Position numbers and translations under genes: made by a program
NCBI RefSeq assembly: GCF_051014445.1
Contig: NW_027488369.1
Coordinates: forward strand, 14,340,001-14,404,000
Reading direction: 5' to 3'
Length of the DNA stretch: 64,000 nt
Origin: Colletes latitarsis
Lineage: Eukaryota; Arthropoda; Insecta; Hymenoptera; Colletidae
Notes under the pieces: generated by a model
What the model was told of the DNA's origin: nothing
What the model saw: the letters and a program-made list of their open reading frames with translations, nothing else
Databases searched by the model: none
Part shown: positions 1-11,635 of the stretch, in pieces
Numbering within the stretch: the first letter of the stretch is position 1
Layout: the number at the start of each line of letters is the position of its first letter

Positions 1-735
1 AACAGTCCATTAAACCTGGTTTCGCTCAATATTTTAGAGGATAACGCATGTAAGGTCTAGGTTAGGTCTGGGATTTGCTCTCATCAGGCTCATTCTTTCG
101 CACACTTCACATACTCGTTGAACAGATCCTGGGTTATTTTCTGGTTTGCATCACATAGTAATGTGGTACCACACTGAAACAGTCGATTAAACCAGGTTTC
201 GATCAATATTTTTGAGGATAATGCATGTTAGGTCTAGGTTAGACCTGGGATTTGACCTCATCAGACTCATACTTTCGCATTCTTCACATACTTGTTGAAC
301 GGATTCTGGGTTTTTTCTGGTTTGGATCACGTAGTAATGTGGGACCACACTGAAACAGTCAATTAAACCTGGTTTCGATCAATATTTTAGAGAATAATTC
401 ATGCTAGGTCTACGTTAGGTCTGGGATTTGCTCTCATCAGGCTCATTCTTCCGCATATTTCTCATACTTGATGGCTAGATCCTGGGTTTTTTCGGGTTTG
501 GATCACGTAGTAATGAAGTACAACACTGAAACAGTCAATTGAACCTGGTTTCCATCAATCTCTTAGAGGACAACGCAAGTTAGGTCTGGGATAGGTCTGG
601 GATTTGCCCTCATCAGGCTCATACTTTCGCATATTTCTCATACTTCATGGCTAGATCATGGGCTATTTCTGGATTGGATCACGTAGTAAAGTGGTACCAC
701 ACTGAAACATTCAATGAAACCTGGTCTGGGTAAAT
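1..735 (+). repeat. Higher-order duplication, copy 1 (partner 3,347-4,080)
   Basis: This stretch of about four monomers matches 3,347-4,080 almost base for base at an offset of 3,345-3,346 bp (19 monomers). Shared rare variants include GCATGTAAGG near the start, TTTTTGAGGATAATGC at about 210 and 3,556, and CAATCTCTTAGAGG at about 556 and 3,901. The match ends near 740 (GCATCTTAGG here, GCATGTTAGG in the partner). Confidence 0.85.
162..173. repeat. Conserved 12-bp palindrome of the monomer (example site)
   Basis: TGTGGTACCACA is its own reverse complement and contains a KpnI site (GGTACC). It or a one- to two-base variant (GCGGTACCACA, TGTGGGACCACA, TGTGATACCACA, TGTGGTTCCACA) recurs about once per monomer through the whole array in both orientations. 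Perfect dyads of this length could bind a dimeric protein or extrude a small hairpin; that is inference. The last copy before the array ends is at 63,675-63,686. Confidence 0.85.
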
Positions 736-1228
736 ATTTTAGAGGATAACGCATCTTAGGTCTGGGTTAGGTCTAAGATTTGCCCTCATCAGGCTCACAG
801 TTTAGCGTTTTTCACATACTTGTTGAACAGATCCTGGGTTTTTTCTGGGTTGGATCACGTAGTAATGTGGGACCACACTGAAACAGTCAATTAAACCTGG
901 TTTCGATCAATATTTTAGTGAATAATTCATGCTAGGTCTAGGTTAGGCCTGGGATTTGACCTCATCAGACTCATACTTTCGCATTCTTCACATACTTGTT
1001 GAACGGATCCTGGGTTTTTTCTGGTTTTGATCACGTAGTAATGAGGTACCACAATGAAACATTCAATTAAACCTGGTCTTGATAAAAATTTTACAGAATC
1101 ACGCATGTTAGGTCAGGGTTAGGTCTAGGATTTGCCCTCATCAGGCTCATACTTTCGCATATTTCTCATACTTCATGGCTAGATCCTGGGCTGTTTCTGG
1201 ATTGTATCACGTAGTAATGTGGTACCAC

Positions 1229-1850
1229 GCTGAAACAGTCGATTAAACCTGGTTTCGATCAATATTTTAGAGGATAACGCAAGTTAAGTCTGGGATAGGT
1301 CTGGGATTTGACCTCATCAGACTCATACTTTCGCATTCTTCACATACTTGTTGAACGGCTCCTGGGTTTTTTCTGGTTTGGATCACGTAGTAATGTGGGA
1401 CCACACTGAAACAGTCGACTAAACCTGGTTTCGATCAATATTTTAGAGGATAGCGCATGTTAGGTCTAGGTTAGGCCTGGGATTTTCCCTCATCAGACTC
1501 ATACTTTCGCATTCTTCACATACTTGCTGAACGGATCCTGGGGTTTTTCTGGTTTGGATCACGTAGTAATGTGGGACCACACTGAAACAATCAATTAAAC
1601 CTGATCTTGATAAATATTTTAGAGGATAACGCATGTTAGGTCTGGGTTAGGTCTAGGATTTGCCCTCATCAGGCTCACAGTTTAGCGTTTTTCACATACT
1701 TCTTGAACAGATCCTGGGCTTTCTCTGGTTTGGATCACGAAGTAGTGTGGTACCACACTGAAACAGTCCATTAAACCTGGTTTCGCTCAATATTTTAGAG
1801 GATAACGCATGTTAGGTCTAGGTTAGGTCTGGGATTTGCTCTCATCAGGC
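1229..1850 (+). repeat. Higher-order duplication with matches near 2,815-3,050 and 4,750-5,373
   Basis: The rare word AAGTTAAGTCTGGGA occurs at 1,281, 2,866 and 4,802, that is, offsets of 1,585 bp (9 monomers) and 1,936 bp (11 monomers). The stretch from about 1,425 continues to match about 4,946-5,373 at offset 3,521 (20 monomers), while the middle copy diverges soon after 3,060. The three copies are therefore patchwork relatives, not a simple tandem. Confidence 0.8.
1460..1475. repeat. TTAGG-like motif pair inside the monomer (example site)
   Basis: The A monomer reads TTAGGTCTAGGTTAGG here, giving two TTAGG words and one CTAGG within 16 bp; the same cluster recurs in most A monomers, and as CCTAACCTAGACCTAA in the inverted arm. 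B monomers usually keep one TTAGG. TTAGG is the usual arthropod telomere repeat, but here it is not in a perfect head-to-tail run, so it is only a resemblance. Confidence 0.6.
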
Positions 1851-2144
1851 TCATTCTTTCGCATATTTCTCATACTTGATGGCTAGATCCGGGGCTATTT
1901 CTGGATTGCATCACGTAGTAATGTAGTACCACACTGAAACAGTCATTGAAACCTGGTTTCCATCAATATTTTAGAGGACAACGCATGTTAGGTCTAGGTA
2001 AGGCCTGTGATTTTCACTGATCAGACTCATACTTTCGCATTCTTCACATACTTGTTGAACGGATCCTGGGTTTTTTCTGGTTTTGATCACGTAGTAGTGT
2101 GGTAGCACACTGAAACATTCAATTAAACCTGGTCTTGATAAATA

Positions 2145-3013
2145 TTTTAGAGAATAACGCATGTTAGGTCTGGGTTAGGTCTAGGATTTGCCCTCATCAG
2201 GCTCATGCTTTCGCATATTTCTCATACTTCATGGCTAGATCCTGGGCTATTTCTGGATTGGATCACGTAGTAATGTGGTACCACACTGAAACAGTCAATT
2301 AAACCTGGTTTCGATCAATATTTTAGAGAATAATTCATGTTAGGTCTAGGTTAGGTCTGGGATTTGCTCTCATCAGGCTCATTCTTTCGCATATTTTTCA
2401 TACATGTAGAACAGATCCTGGGCTTTTTCTGGATTGCATCACGTAGTAATGAAGTACAACACTGAAACAGTCAATTAAACCTGGTTTCCATCAATATTTT
2501 AGAGGACAACGCATGTTAGGTCTAGGTTAGGCCTGGGATTTGCCCTTCATCAGGGTCATACTGTCACAGTTTTAACATACTTGTTGAACGGATCCAGGGT
2601 TTTTTCTGGTTTGGTTAACGTAGTAATGTGGCACCACACTGCAACATTCAATTAAACCTGGTCTTGATAAATATTTTAGAGGATAACGCATGTTAGGTTT
2701 GGGTTAGGTCTAGGATTTGCCCTCATCAGGCTCATACTTTCGCATATTTCTCATACTTCATGGCTAGATCCTGGGCTGTTTCTGGATTGTATCACGTAGT
2801 AATGTGGTACCACGCTGAAACAGTCGATTAAACCTGGTTTCGATCAATATTTTAGAGGATAACGCAAGTTAAGTCTGGGATAGGTCTGGGATTTGACCTC
2901 ATCAGACTCATACTTTCGCATTCTTCACATACTTGTTGAACGGCCCCTGGGTTTTTTCTGGTTTGGATCACGTAGTAATGTGGGACCACACTGAAACAGT
3001 CGACTAAACCTGG
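2145..3013 (+). repeat. Higher-order duplication (partner about 4,082-4,950)
   Basis: About five monomers match at an offset of 1,936-1,937 bp (11 monomers). Shared unusual features are GTCATACTGTC with a TTTTAACATACTTG tail, GGTTAACGTAGTAATGTGG, and CACACTGCAACATTC. The partner begins exactly where the match to positions 1-735 stops, so 3,347-5,373 is a mosaic of three source regions. Confidence 0.82.
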
Positions 3014-6000
3014 TTTCGATCAATATTTTAGAGGATAGCGCATGTTAGGTCTAGGTTAGGCCTGGGATTTGCTCTCATCAGGCTCATTCTTTCGCATATT
3101 TCTCATACTTAATGGCTAGATCATGGGCTATTTCTGGATTGGATCACGCAGTAAAGTGGTACCACTCTGAAACATTCAATGAAACCTGGTCTGGATAAAT
3201 ATTTTAGAGGATAACGCATCTTAGGTCTGGGTTAGGTCTAAGATTTGCCCTCATCAGGCTCACAGTTTAGCGTTTTTCACATACTTGTTGAACAGATCCT
3301 GGGTTTTTTCTGGTTTGGATCACGAAGTAGTGTGGTACCACACTGAAACAGTCCATTAAACCTGGTTTCACTCAATATTTTAGAGGATAACGCATGTAAG
3401 GTATAGGTTAGGTCTGGGATTTGCTCTCATCAGGCTCATTCTTTCGCACACTTCACATACTCGTTGAACAGATCCTGGGTTATTTTCTGGTTTGGATCAC
3501 ATAGTAATGTGGTACCACACTGAAACAGTCAATTAAACCGGGTTTCGATCAATATTTTTGAGGATAATGCATGTTAGGTCTAGGTTAGACCTGGGATTTG
3601 ACCTCATCAGACTCATACTTTCGCATTCTTCACATACTTGTTGAACGGATTCTGGGTTTTTCTGGTTTGGATCACGTAGTAATGTGGGGCCACACTGAAA
3701 CAGTCAATTAAACCTGGTTTCGATCAATATTTTAGAGAATAATTCATGCTAGGTCTACGTTAGGTCTGGGATTTGCTCTCATCAGGCTCATTCTTCCGCA
3801 TATTTCTCATACTTGATGGCTAGATCCTGGGTTTTTTCGGGTTTGGATCACGTAGTAATGAAGTACAACACTGAAACAGTCAATTAAACCTGGTTTCCAT
3901 CAATCTCTTAGAGGACAACGCAAGTTAGGTCTGGGATAGGTCTGCGATTTGCCCTCATCAGGCTCATACTTTCGCATATTTCTCATACTTCATGGCTAGA
4001 TCATGGGCTATTTCTGGATTGGATCACGTAGTAAAGTGGTACCACACTGAAACGTTCAATGAAACCTGGTCTGGGTAAATATTTTAGAGGATAACGCATG
4101 TTAGGTCTGGGTTAGGTCTAGGATTTGCCATCATCAGGCTCATGCTTTCGCATATTTCTCATACTTCATGGCTAGATCCTGGGCTATTTCTGGATTGGAT
4201 CACGTAGTAATGTGGTACCACACTGAAACAGTCAATTAAACCTGGTTTCGATCAATATTTTAGAGAATAATTCATGTTAGGTCTAGGTTAGGTCTGGGAT
4301 TTGCTCTCATCAGGCTCATTCTTTCGCATATTTTTCATACATGTAGAACAGATCCTGGGCTTTTTCTGGATTGCATCACGCAGTAATGAAGTACAACACT
4401 GAAACAGTCAATTAAACCTGGTTTCCATCAATATTTTAGAGGTCAACGCATGTTAGGTCTAGGTTAGGCCTGGGATTTGCCCTCATCAGGGTCATACTGT
4501 CGCAGTTTTAACATACTTGTTGAACGGATCCAGGGTTTTTTCTGGTTTGGTTAACGTAGTAATGTGGCACCACACTGCAACATTCAATTAAACCTGGTCT
4601 TGATAAATATTTTAGAGGATAACGCATGTTAGGTTTGGGTTAGGTCTAGGATTTGCCCTCATCAGGCTCATACTTTCGCATATTTCTCATACTTCATGGC
4701 TAGATCCTGGGCTGTTTCTGGATTGTATCACGTAGTAATGTGGTACCACGCTGAAACAGTCGATTAAACCTGGTTTCGATCAATATTTTAGAGGATAACG
4801 CAAGTTAAGTCTGGGATAGGTCTGGGATTTGACCTCATCAGACTCATACTTTCGCATTCTTCACATACTTGTTGAACGGCTCCTGGGTTTTTTCTGGTTT
4901 GGATCACGTAGTAATGTGGGACCACACTGAAACAGTCGACTAAACCTGGTTTCGATTAATATTTTAGAGGATAGCGCATGTTAGGTCTAGGTTAGGCCTG
5001 GGATTTTCCCTCATCAGACTCATACTTTCGCATTCTTCACATACTTGCTGAACGGATCCTGGGTTTTTTCTGGTTTGGATCACGTAGTAATGTGGGACCA
5101 CACTGAAACAATCAATTAAACCTGATCTTGATAAATATTTTAGAGGATAACGCATGTTAGGTCTGGGTTAGGTCTAGGATTTGCCCTCATCAGGCTCACA
5201 GTTTAGCGTTTTTCACATACTTCTTGAACAGATCCTGGGCTTTCTCAGGTTTGGATCACGAAGTAGTGTGGTACCACACTGAAACAGTCCATTAAACCTG
5301 GTTTCGCTCAATATTTTAGAGGATAACGCATGTTAGGTCTAGGTTAGGTCTGGGATTTGCTCTCATCAGGCTCATTCTTTCGCATATTTCTCATACTTGA
5401 TGGCTAGATCCTGGGCTATTTCTGGATTGGATCACGTAGTAATGTGGTACCACACTGAAACAGTCAATTAAACCTGGTTTCGATCAATATTTTAGAGAAT
5501 AATTCATGTTAGGTCTAGGTTAGGTCTGGGATTTGCTCTCATCAGGCTCATTCTTTCGCATATTTTTCATACATGTAGAACAGATCCTGGGCTTTTTCTG
5601 GATTGCATCACGTAGTAATGAAGTACAACACTGAAACAGTCAATTAAACCTGGTTTCCATCAATATCTTAGAGGACAACGCATGTTAGGTCTAGGTTAGG
5701 CCTGGGATTTGCCCTCATCAGGGTCATACTGTCGCAGTTTTAACATACTTGTTGAACGGATCCAGGGTTTTTTCTGGTTTGGTTAACGTAGTAATGTGGC
5801 ACCACACTGCAACATTCAATTAAACCTGGTCTTGATAAATATTTTAGAGGATAACGCATGTTAGGTTTGGGTTAGGTCTAGGATTTGCCCTCATCAGGCT
5901 CATATTTTCGCATATTTCTCATACTTCATGGCTAGATCCTGGGCTGTTTCTGCATTGTATCACGTAGTAATGTGCTACCACGCTGAAACATTCAATTAAT

Positions 6001-6269
6001 CTTGGTTTCGATCAATATTTTAGAGGACAACGCAAGTTAGGTCTGGGATAGGTCTAGGATTTGCCCTCATCAGGCTCTTACTATCGCATATATCTCATAC
6101 TTCATGGCTAGATCCTGGGCTATTTCTGGATTGGATCACGTAGTAAAGTGGTACCACACTGAAACACTCAATGAAACCTGGTCTGGATAAATATTTTAGA
6201 GGATAACGCATCTTAGGTCTGGGTTAGGTCTAAGATTTGCCCTCATCAGGCTCACAGTTTCGCGTTTTT

Positions 6270-9200
6270 CACATACTTGTTGAACAGATCCTGGGTTTTT
6301 TCTGATTTGGATCACGTAGTAATGTGGTACCACACTGAAACAGTCCATTAAACCTGGTTTCGCTCAATATTTTAGAGGATAACGCATGTTAGGTCTAGGT
6401 TAGGTCTGGGATTTGCTCTCATCAGGCACATTCTCTCGCATATTTCTCATACTTCATGGCTAGATCCTGGGCTGTTTCTGCATTGTATCACGTAGTAATG
6501 TGGGTCCACACTGAAACAATCAATTAAACCTGGTCGTGATAAATATTTTAGAGGATAACGCATGTTAGGTCTGGGATAGGTCTGGGATTTGCCCTCATCA
6601 GACTCATACTTTCGCACACTTCACATACTCGTTGAACAGATCCTGGGTTATTTTCTGGTTCGGATCACATAGTAATGTGGTACCACACTGAAACAGTCGA
6701 TTAAACCAGGTTTCGATTAATATTTTTGAGGACAACGCATGTTAGGTCTAGGTTAGGCCTGGGATATTCACTCATCAGACTCATACTTTCGCATTCTTCA
6801 CAAACTTGTTGAACTGATCCTGGGTTTTTTCTGGTTTGGATCACGTAGTAATGTGGATCCACACTGGAACAGTCGGTTAAACCTGGTTTCGATCAATATT
6901 TTAGAGGATAACGCAAGTTAGGTCTGGGATAGGTCTGGGATTTGCCCTCATCAGACTCATACCTACGCACACTTCACATACTCGTTGAACAGGTCCTGGG
7001 TTATTTTCTGGTTTGGATCACATAGTAATGTGGTACCAAACTGAAACAGTCGATTAAAACAGGTTTCGATCAATATTTTGGAGGATAACGCATGTTAGGT
7101 CTAGGTTAGCCCTGGGATTTTCACTCATCAGACTCATACTTTCGCATTCCTCACATACTTGTTGAACGGATCCTGGGTTTTTTCTGGTTTGTATCACGTA
7201 GTAATGTGGTACCACACTGAAACAGTCCATTAAACCTGGTTTCCACCAATATTTTAGAGAATAATTCATGTTAGGTCTAGGTTAGGTCTGGGATTTTCTC
7301 TCATCAGGCTCATTCTTTCGCATATTTCTCATACTTGATAGCTAGATCCTGGGCTTTTTCTGGATTGGATCACGTAGTAATGTGGCACCACACTGAAACA
7401 GTCGATTAAACCAGGTTTCGATCAATATTTTTGAGGATAACGCATGATAGGTCTAGGTTAGGCCTGGGATTTTCACTCATCAGACTCATACTTTCGCATT
7501 CCTCACATACTTGTTGAACGGATCCTGGGTTTTTTCTGGTTTGTATCACGTAGTAATGTGGTACCACACTGAAACAGTCCATTAAACCTGGTTTGGATCA
7601 ATATTTTAGAGGATAACGCATGTTAGGTCTAGGTTAGCCCTGGGATTTTCACGCATCAGACTCATACTTTCGCATTCTTCTTATACTTGTTGAACTGATC
7701 CTGGGTTTTTTCTGGTTTGGATCACGTACTATTGTGCTACCACACTGAAACAGTCGATTAAACCTGGTTTCGATCAATATTTTAGAGGATAACGCAAGTT
7801 AAGTCTGGGATTGGTCTGGGATTTGAACTCATCAGACTCATACTTCCGCACACTTCACATACTTGTTGAACAGATCCTAGGTTTTTTCTGATTTGGATCA
7901 CGTAGTAATGTGGTACCACACTGAAACAGTCCATTAAACCTGGTTTCGCTCAATATTTTAGAGGATAACGCATGTTAGGTCTAGGTTAGGTCTGGGATTT
8001 GCTCTCATCAGGCACATTCTCTCGCATATTTCTCATACTTCATGGCTAGATCCTGGGCTGTTTCTGCATTGTATCACGTAGTAATGTGCTACCACGCTGA
8101 AACATTCAATTAAACCTGGTTTCGATCAATATTTTAGAGGACAACGCAAGTTAGGTCTGGGATAGGTCTAGGATTTGCCCTCATCAGGCTCTTACTATCG
8201 CATATATCTCATACTTCATGGCTAGATCCTGGGCTATTTCTGGATTGGATCAGGTAGTAAAGTGGTACCACACTGAAACACTCAATGAAACCTGGTCTGG
8301 ATAAATATTTTAGAGGATAACGCATCTTAGGTCTGGGTTAGGTCTAAGATTTGCTCTCATCAGGCTCACAGTTTCGCGTTTTTCACATACTCGTTGAACA
8401 GATCCTGGGTTATTTTCTGGTTTGGATCACATAGTAATGTGGTACCACACTGAAACAGTCGATTAAACCAGGTTTCGATCAATATTTTTGAAGATAACGC
8501 ATGTTAGGTCTAGGTTAGGCCTGGGATTTTCATTCATCAGACTCATACTTTCGCATTCTTCACATACTTGTTGAACGGATCCTGGGTTTTTTCTGGTTTG
8601 GATCACGTAGTAATGTGGGTCCACACTGAAACAATCAATTAAACCTGGTCGTGATAAATATTTTAGAGGATAACGCATGTTAGGTCTGGGATAGGTCTGG
8701 GATTTGCCCTCATCAGACTCATACTTTCGCACACTTCACATACTCGTTGAACAGATCCTGGGTTATTTTCTGGTTCGGATCACATAGTAATGTGGTACCA
8801 CACTGAAACAGTCGATTAAACCAGGTTTCGATTAATATTTTTGAGGACAACGCATGTTAGGTCTAGGTTAGGCCTGGGATATTCACTCATCAGACTCATA
8901 CATTCGCATTCTTCACAATCTTGTTGAACTGATCCTGGGTTTTTTCTGGTTTGGATCACGTAGTAATGTGGATCCACACTGGAACAGTCGGTTAAACCTG
9001 GTTTCGATCAATATTTTAGAGGATAACGCAAGTTAGGTCTGGGATTGGTCTGGGATTTGCCCTCATCAGACTCATACCTACGCACACTTCACATACTCGT
9101 TGAACAGGTCCTGGGTTATTTTCTGGTTTGGATCACATAGTAATGTGGTACCAAACTGAAACAGTCGATTAAAACAGGTTTCGATCAATATTTTGGAGGA

Positions 9201-9625
9201 TAACGCATGTTAGGTCTAGGTTAGCCCTGGGATTTTCACTCATCAGACTCATACTTTCGCATTCCTCACATACTTGTTGAACGGATCCTGGGTTTTTTCT
9301 GGTTTGTATCACGTAGTAATGTGGTACCACACTGAAACAGTCCATTAAACCTGGTTTGGATCAATATTTTAGAGGATAACGCATGTTAGGTCTAGGTTAG
9401 CCCTGGGATTTTCACGCATCAGACTCATACTTTCGCATTCTTCTTATACTTGTTGAACTGATCCTGGGTTTTTTCTGGTTTGGATCACGTACTATTGTGC
9501 TACCACACTGAAACAGTCGATTAAACCTGGTTTCGATCAATATTTTAGAGGATAACGCAAGTTAAGTCTGGGATTGGTCTGGGATTTGAACTCATCAGAC
9601 TCATACTTCCGCACACTTCACATAC
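6270..9625 (+). repeat. Nested duplications in the right part of the A block
   Basis: Three overlapping matches are visible: about 6,271-6,500 with 7,857-8,086 (offset 1,586, 9 monomers); 6,531-7,215 with 8,646-9,330 (offset 2,115, 12 monomers); and 7,560-7,860 with 9,323-9,625 (offset 1,763, 10 monomers). The offset changes by 352 bp, exactly two monomers, between the last two, so one copy has lost or gained a dimer. Markers are TGGTCGTGAT (6,531 and 8,646) and GGTACCAAACTG (7,032 and 9,147). Confidence 0.82.
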
Positions 9626-10020
9626 TCGTTGAACAGATCATGGGTTATTTCCTGGTTTGGATCACATAGTAATGTGGCACCACACTGAAACAGTCGATTA
9701 AACCACGTTTCGATCAATATTTTTGAGGATAACGCATGTTAGGTCCAGGTTAGGCCTGGGATTTTCACTCATCAGACTCATACTTTCGCATTCTTCACAT
9801 ACTTGTTGAACGGATCCTGAGTTTTTTCTGGTTTGGATCACGTAGTAATGTGGGACCACACTGAATCAGTCAATTAAACCTGGTTTCGACCAATATTTTA
9901 GAGAATAATTCATGTTAGGTCTAGGTTAGGTCTGGGATTTTCTCTCATCAGGCTCATTCTTTCGCATATTTCTCATACTCGATAGCTAGATCCTGGGCTT
10001 TCTCTGGTTTGGATCACGTA

Positions 10021-11635
10021 GTAATGCAGTACCACACCGAAACAGTCAATTAAACCTGGTTGCGATTAATATTTTAGAGGATAACGCCGGTTATGTCTCG
10101 GTTAGGTCTGGGATTTGCCCTCAACTGGATCGTACTTTCGCATTTTTCGCATACTTGTTGGCCAGATCCTGGGATTTTTCTGGTTTGGATCCCGCAGTAA
10201 TGTGGTTCCACACCGAAACAGTCAATTAAACTGGTTGCGATTAATATTTTAGAGGATAACGCCGGTTATGTCTCGGTTAGGTCTGATATTTGCCCTCATC
10301 TGGCTCGATCTTTCGCATTTTTCTCATACTTGTTGGCCAGATCCTGGGCTTTATCTGGTTTGGATCACGTAGTAATGCGGTACCACACCGAAACAGTCAA
10401 TTAAACCTGGTTGCGATTAATATTTTAGAGGATAACGCCGGTTATGTCTCGGTTAGGTCTGCGATTTGCCCTCAACTGGATCGTACTTTCGCATTTTTCG
10501 CATACTTGTTGGCCAGATCCTGGGATTTTTCTGGTTTGGATCACGTAGTAATGAGGTTCCACACCGAAACAGTCAATTAAACTGGTTGCGATTAATATTT
10601 TAGAGGATAACGCCGGTTATGTCTCGGTTAGGTCTGGGATTTGCCCTCAACTGGATCGTACTTTCGCATTTTTCGCATACTTGTTGGCCAGATCCTGGGA
10701 TTTTTCTGGTTTGGATCCCGCAGTAATGTGGTTCCACAACGAAACAGTCAATTAAACCTGGTTGCGATTAATATTTTAGAGGATAACGCCGGTTATGTCT
10801 CGGTTAGGTCTGGCATTTGCCCTCATCTGGATCGTTCTTTCGCATTTTTCTGATAGTTGTTGGCCAGATCCTGGGTTTTTTCTGGTTTGGATCCCGCAGT
10901 AATGTGGTTCCACAACGAAACAGTCAATTAAACCTGGTTGCGATTAATATTTTAGAGGATAACGCCGGTTATGTCTCGGTTAGGTCTGGGATTTGCCCTC
11001 ATCTGGATCGTACTTTCGCATTTTTCGCATACTTGTTAGCCAGATCCTGGCCTCTTTCTGGTTTGGATCATCGTAGCAATGCGGTAGCAAACCGAAACAG
11101 TCAATTATACCTGGTTGCGATTAATATTTTAGGGGATAACGCCGGTTTTGTCTGGGTTAGGTCTGGTATTTGCCCTCATCTGGCTCGAACTTTCGCATAT
11201 TTCTCATACTTGTTGGCCAGATCCTGGGTTTTTTCTGGTTTGGATCCCGCAGTAATGTGGTTCCACAACGAAACAGTCAATTAAACCTGGTTGCGATTAA
11301 TATTTTAGAGGATAACGCCGGTTATGTCTCGGTTAGGTCTGGGATTTGCCCTCATCTGGATCGTACTTTCGCAGTTTTCGCATACTTGTTAGCCAGATCC
11401 TGGCCTCTTTCTGGTTTGGATCATCGTAGCAATGCGGTACCACACCGAAACAGTCAATTATTCCTGGTTGCGATTAATATTTTAGAGGATAGCGCCGGTT
11501 ATGTCTCGGTTAGGTCTGGGATTTGCCCTCATCTGAATCGTACTGACGCATTTTTCGCATACTTGTTGGCACAGACCCTGGCCTTTTTCTGGTTTGGATC
11601 ACGTAGTAATGTGGTACCACACTGAAATAGTCATT
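10021..11635 (+). repeat. B1-only leading segment
   Basis: The first nine or so B monomers are all of the B1 type (GGTTGCGATTAAT with TATGTCTCGGTTAGGTCTG and TGCCCTCA). The first B2-type monomer (GTCATTAAAAGCATG, then CAGGCATAGTTCTGG and TGCAATCATCTGG) starts at about 11,630. Several monomers here carry CAACTGGATCG in place of CATCTGGCTCG, a local variant. Confidence 0.7.

Larger units (their letters stand above)
1..10020 (+). repeat. Satellite array, subfamily A, plus orientation (about 57 monomers of ~176 bp)
   Basis: Seen: contiguous tandem monomers of about 176 bp with no spacers. In order, a monomer carries a GGATCACGTAGTAATG block, a TGTGGTACCACA palindrome, CTGAAACAGTCAATTAAACC, a TTTCGATCAATATTTTAGAG block, ATAACGCATGTTAGG, TCTAGGTTAGGCCTGGG, CCTCATCAGGCTCATAC, and either a CATATTTCTCATACTTCATGG or a CACATACTTGTTGAACGG type tail. 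A-specific marks are ACTGAAAC, GCATGTTAGG, CATCAGGCTC or CATCAGACTC, and GGCTAGATCC. The block ends between about 9,990 and 10,035, where these marks give way to B marks. No gene is present; the short ORFs are repeat by-products. Inference: heterochromatic satellite. Confidence 0.96.

Noticed and set aside
1460..1475. True telomere repeat array
   Set aside because: TTAGG words occur only two per 176 bp and never as a perfect head-to-tail run.
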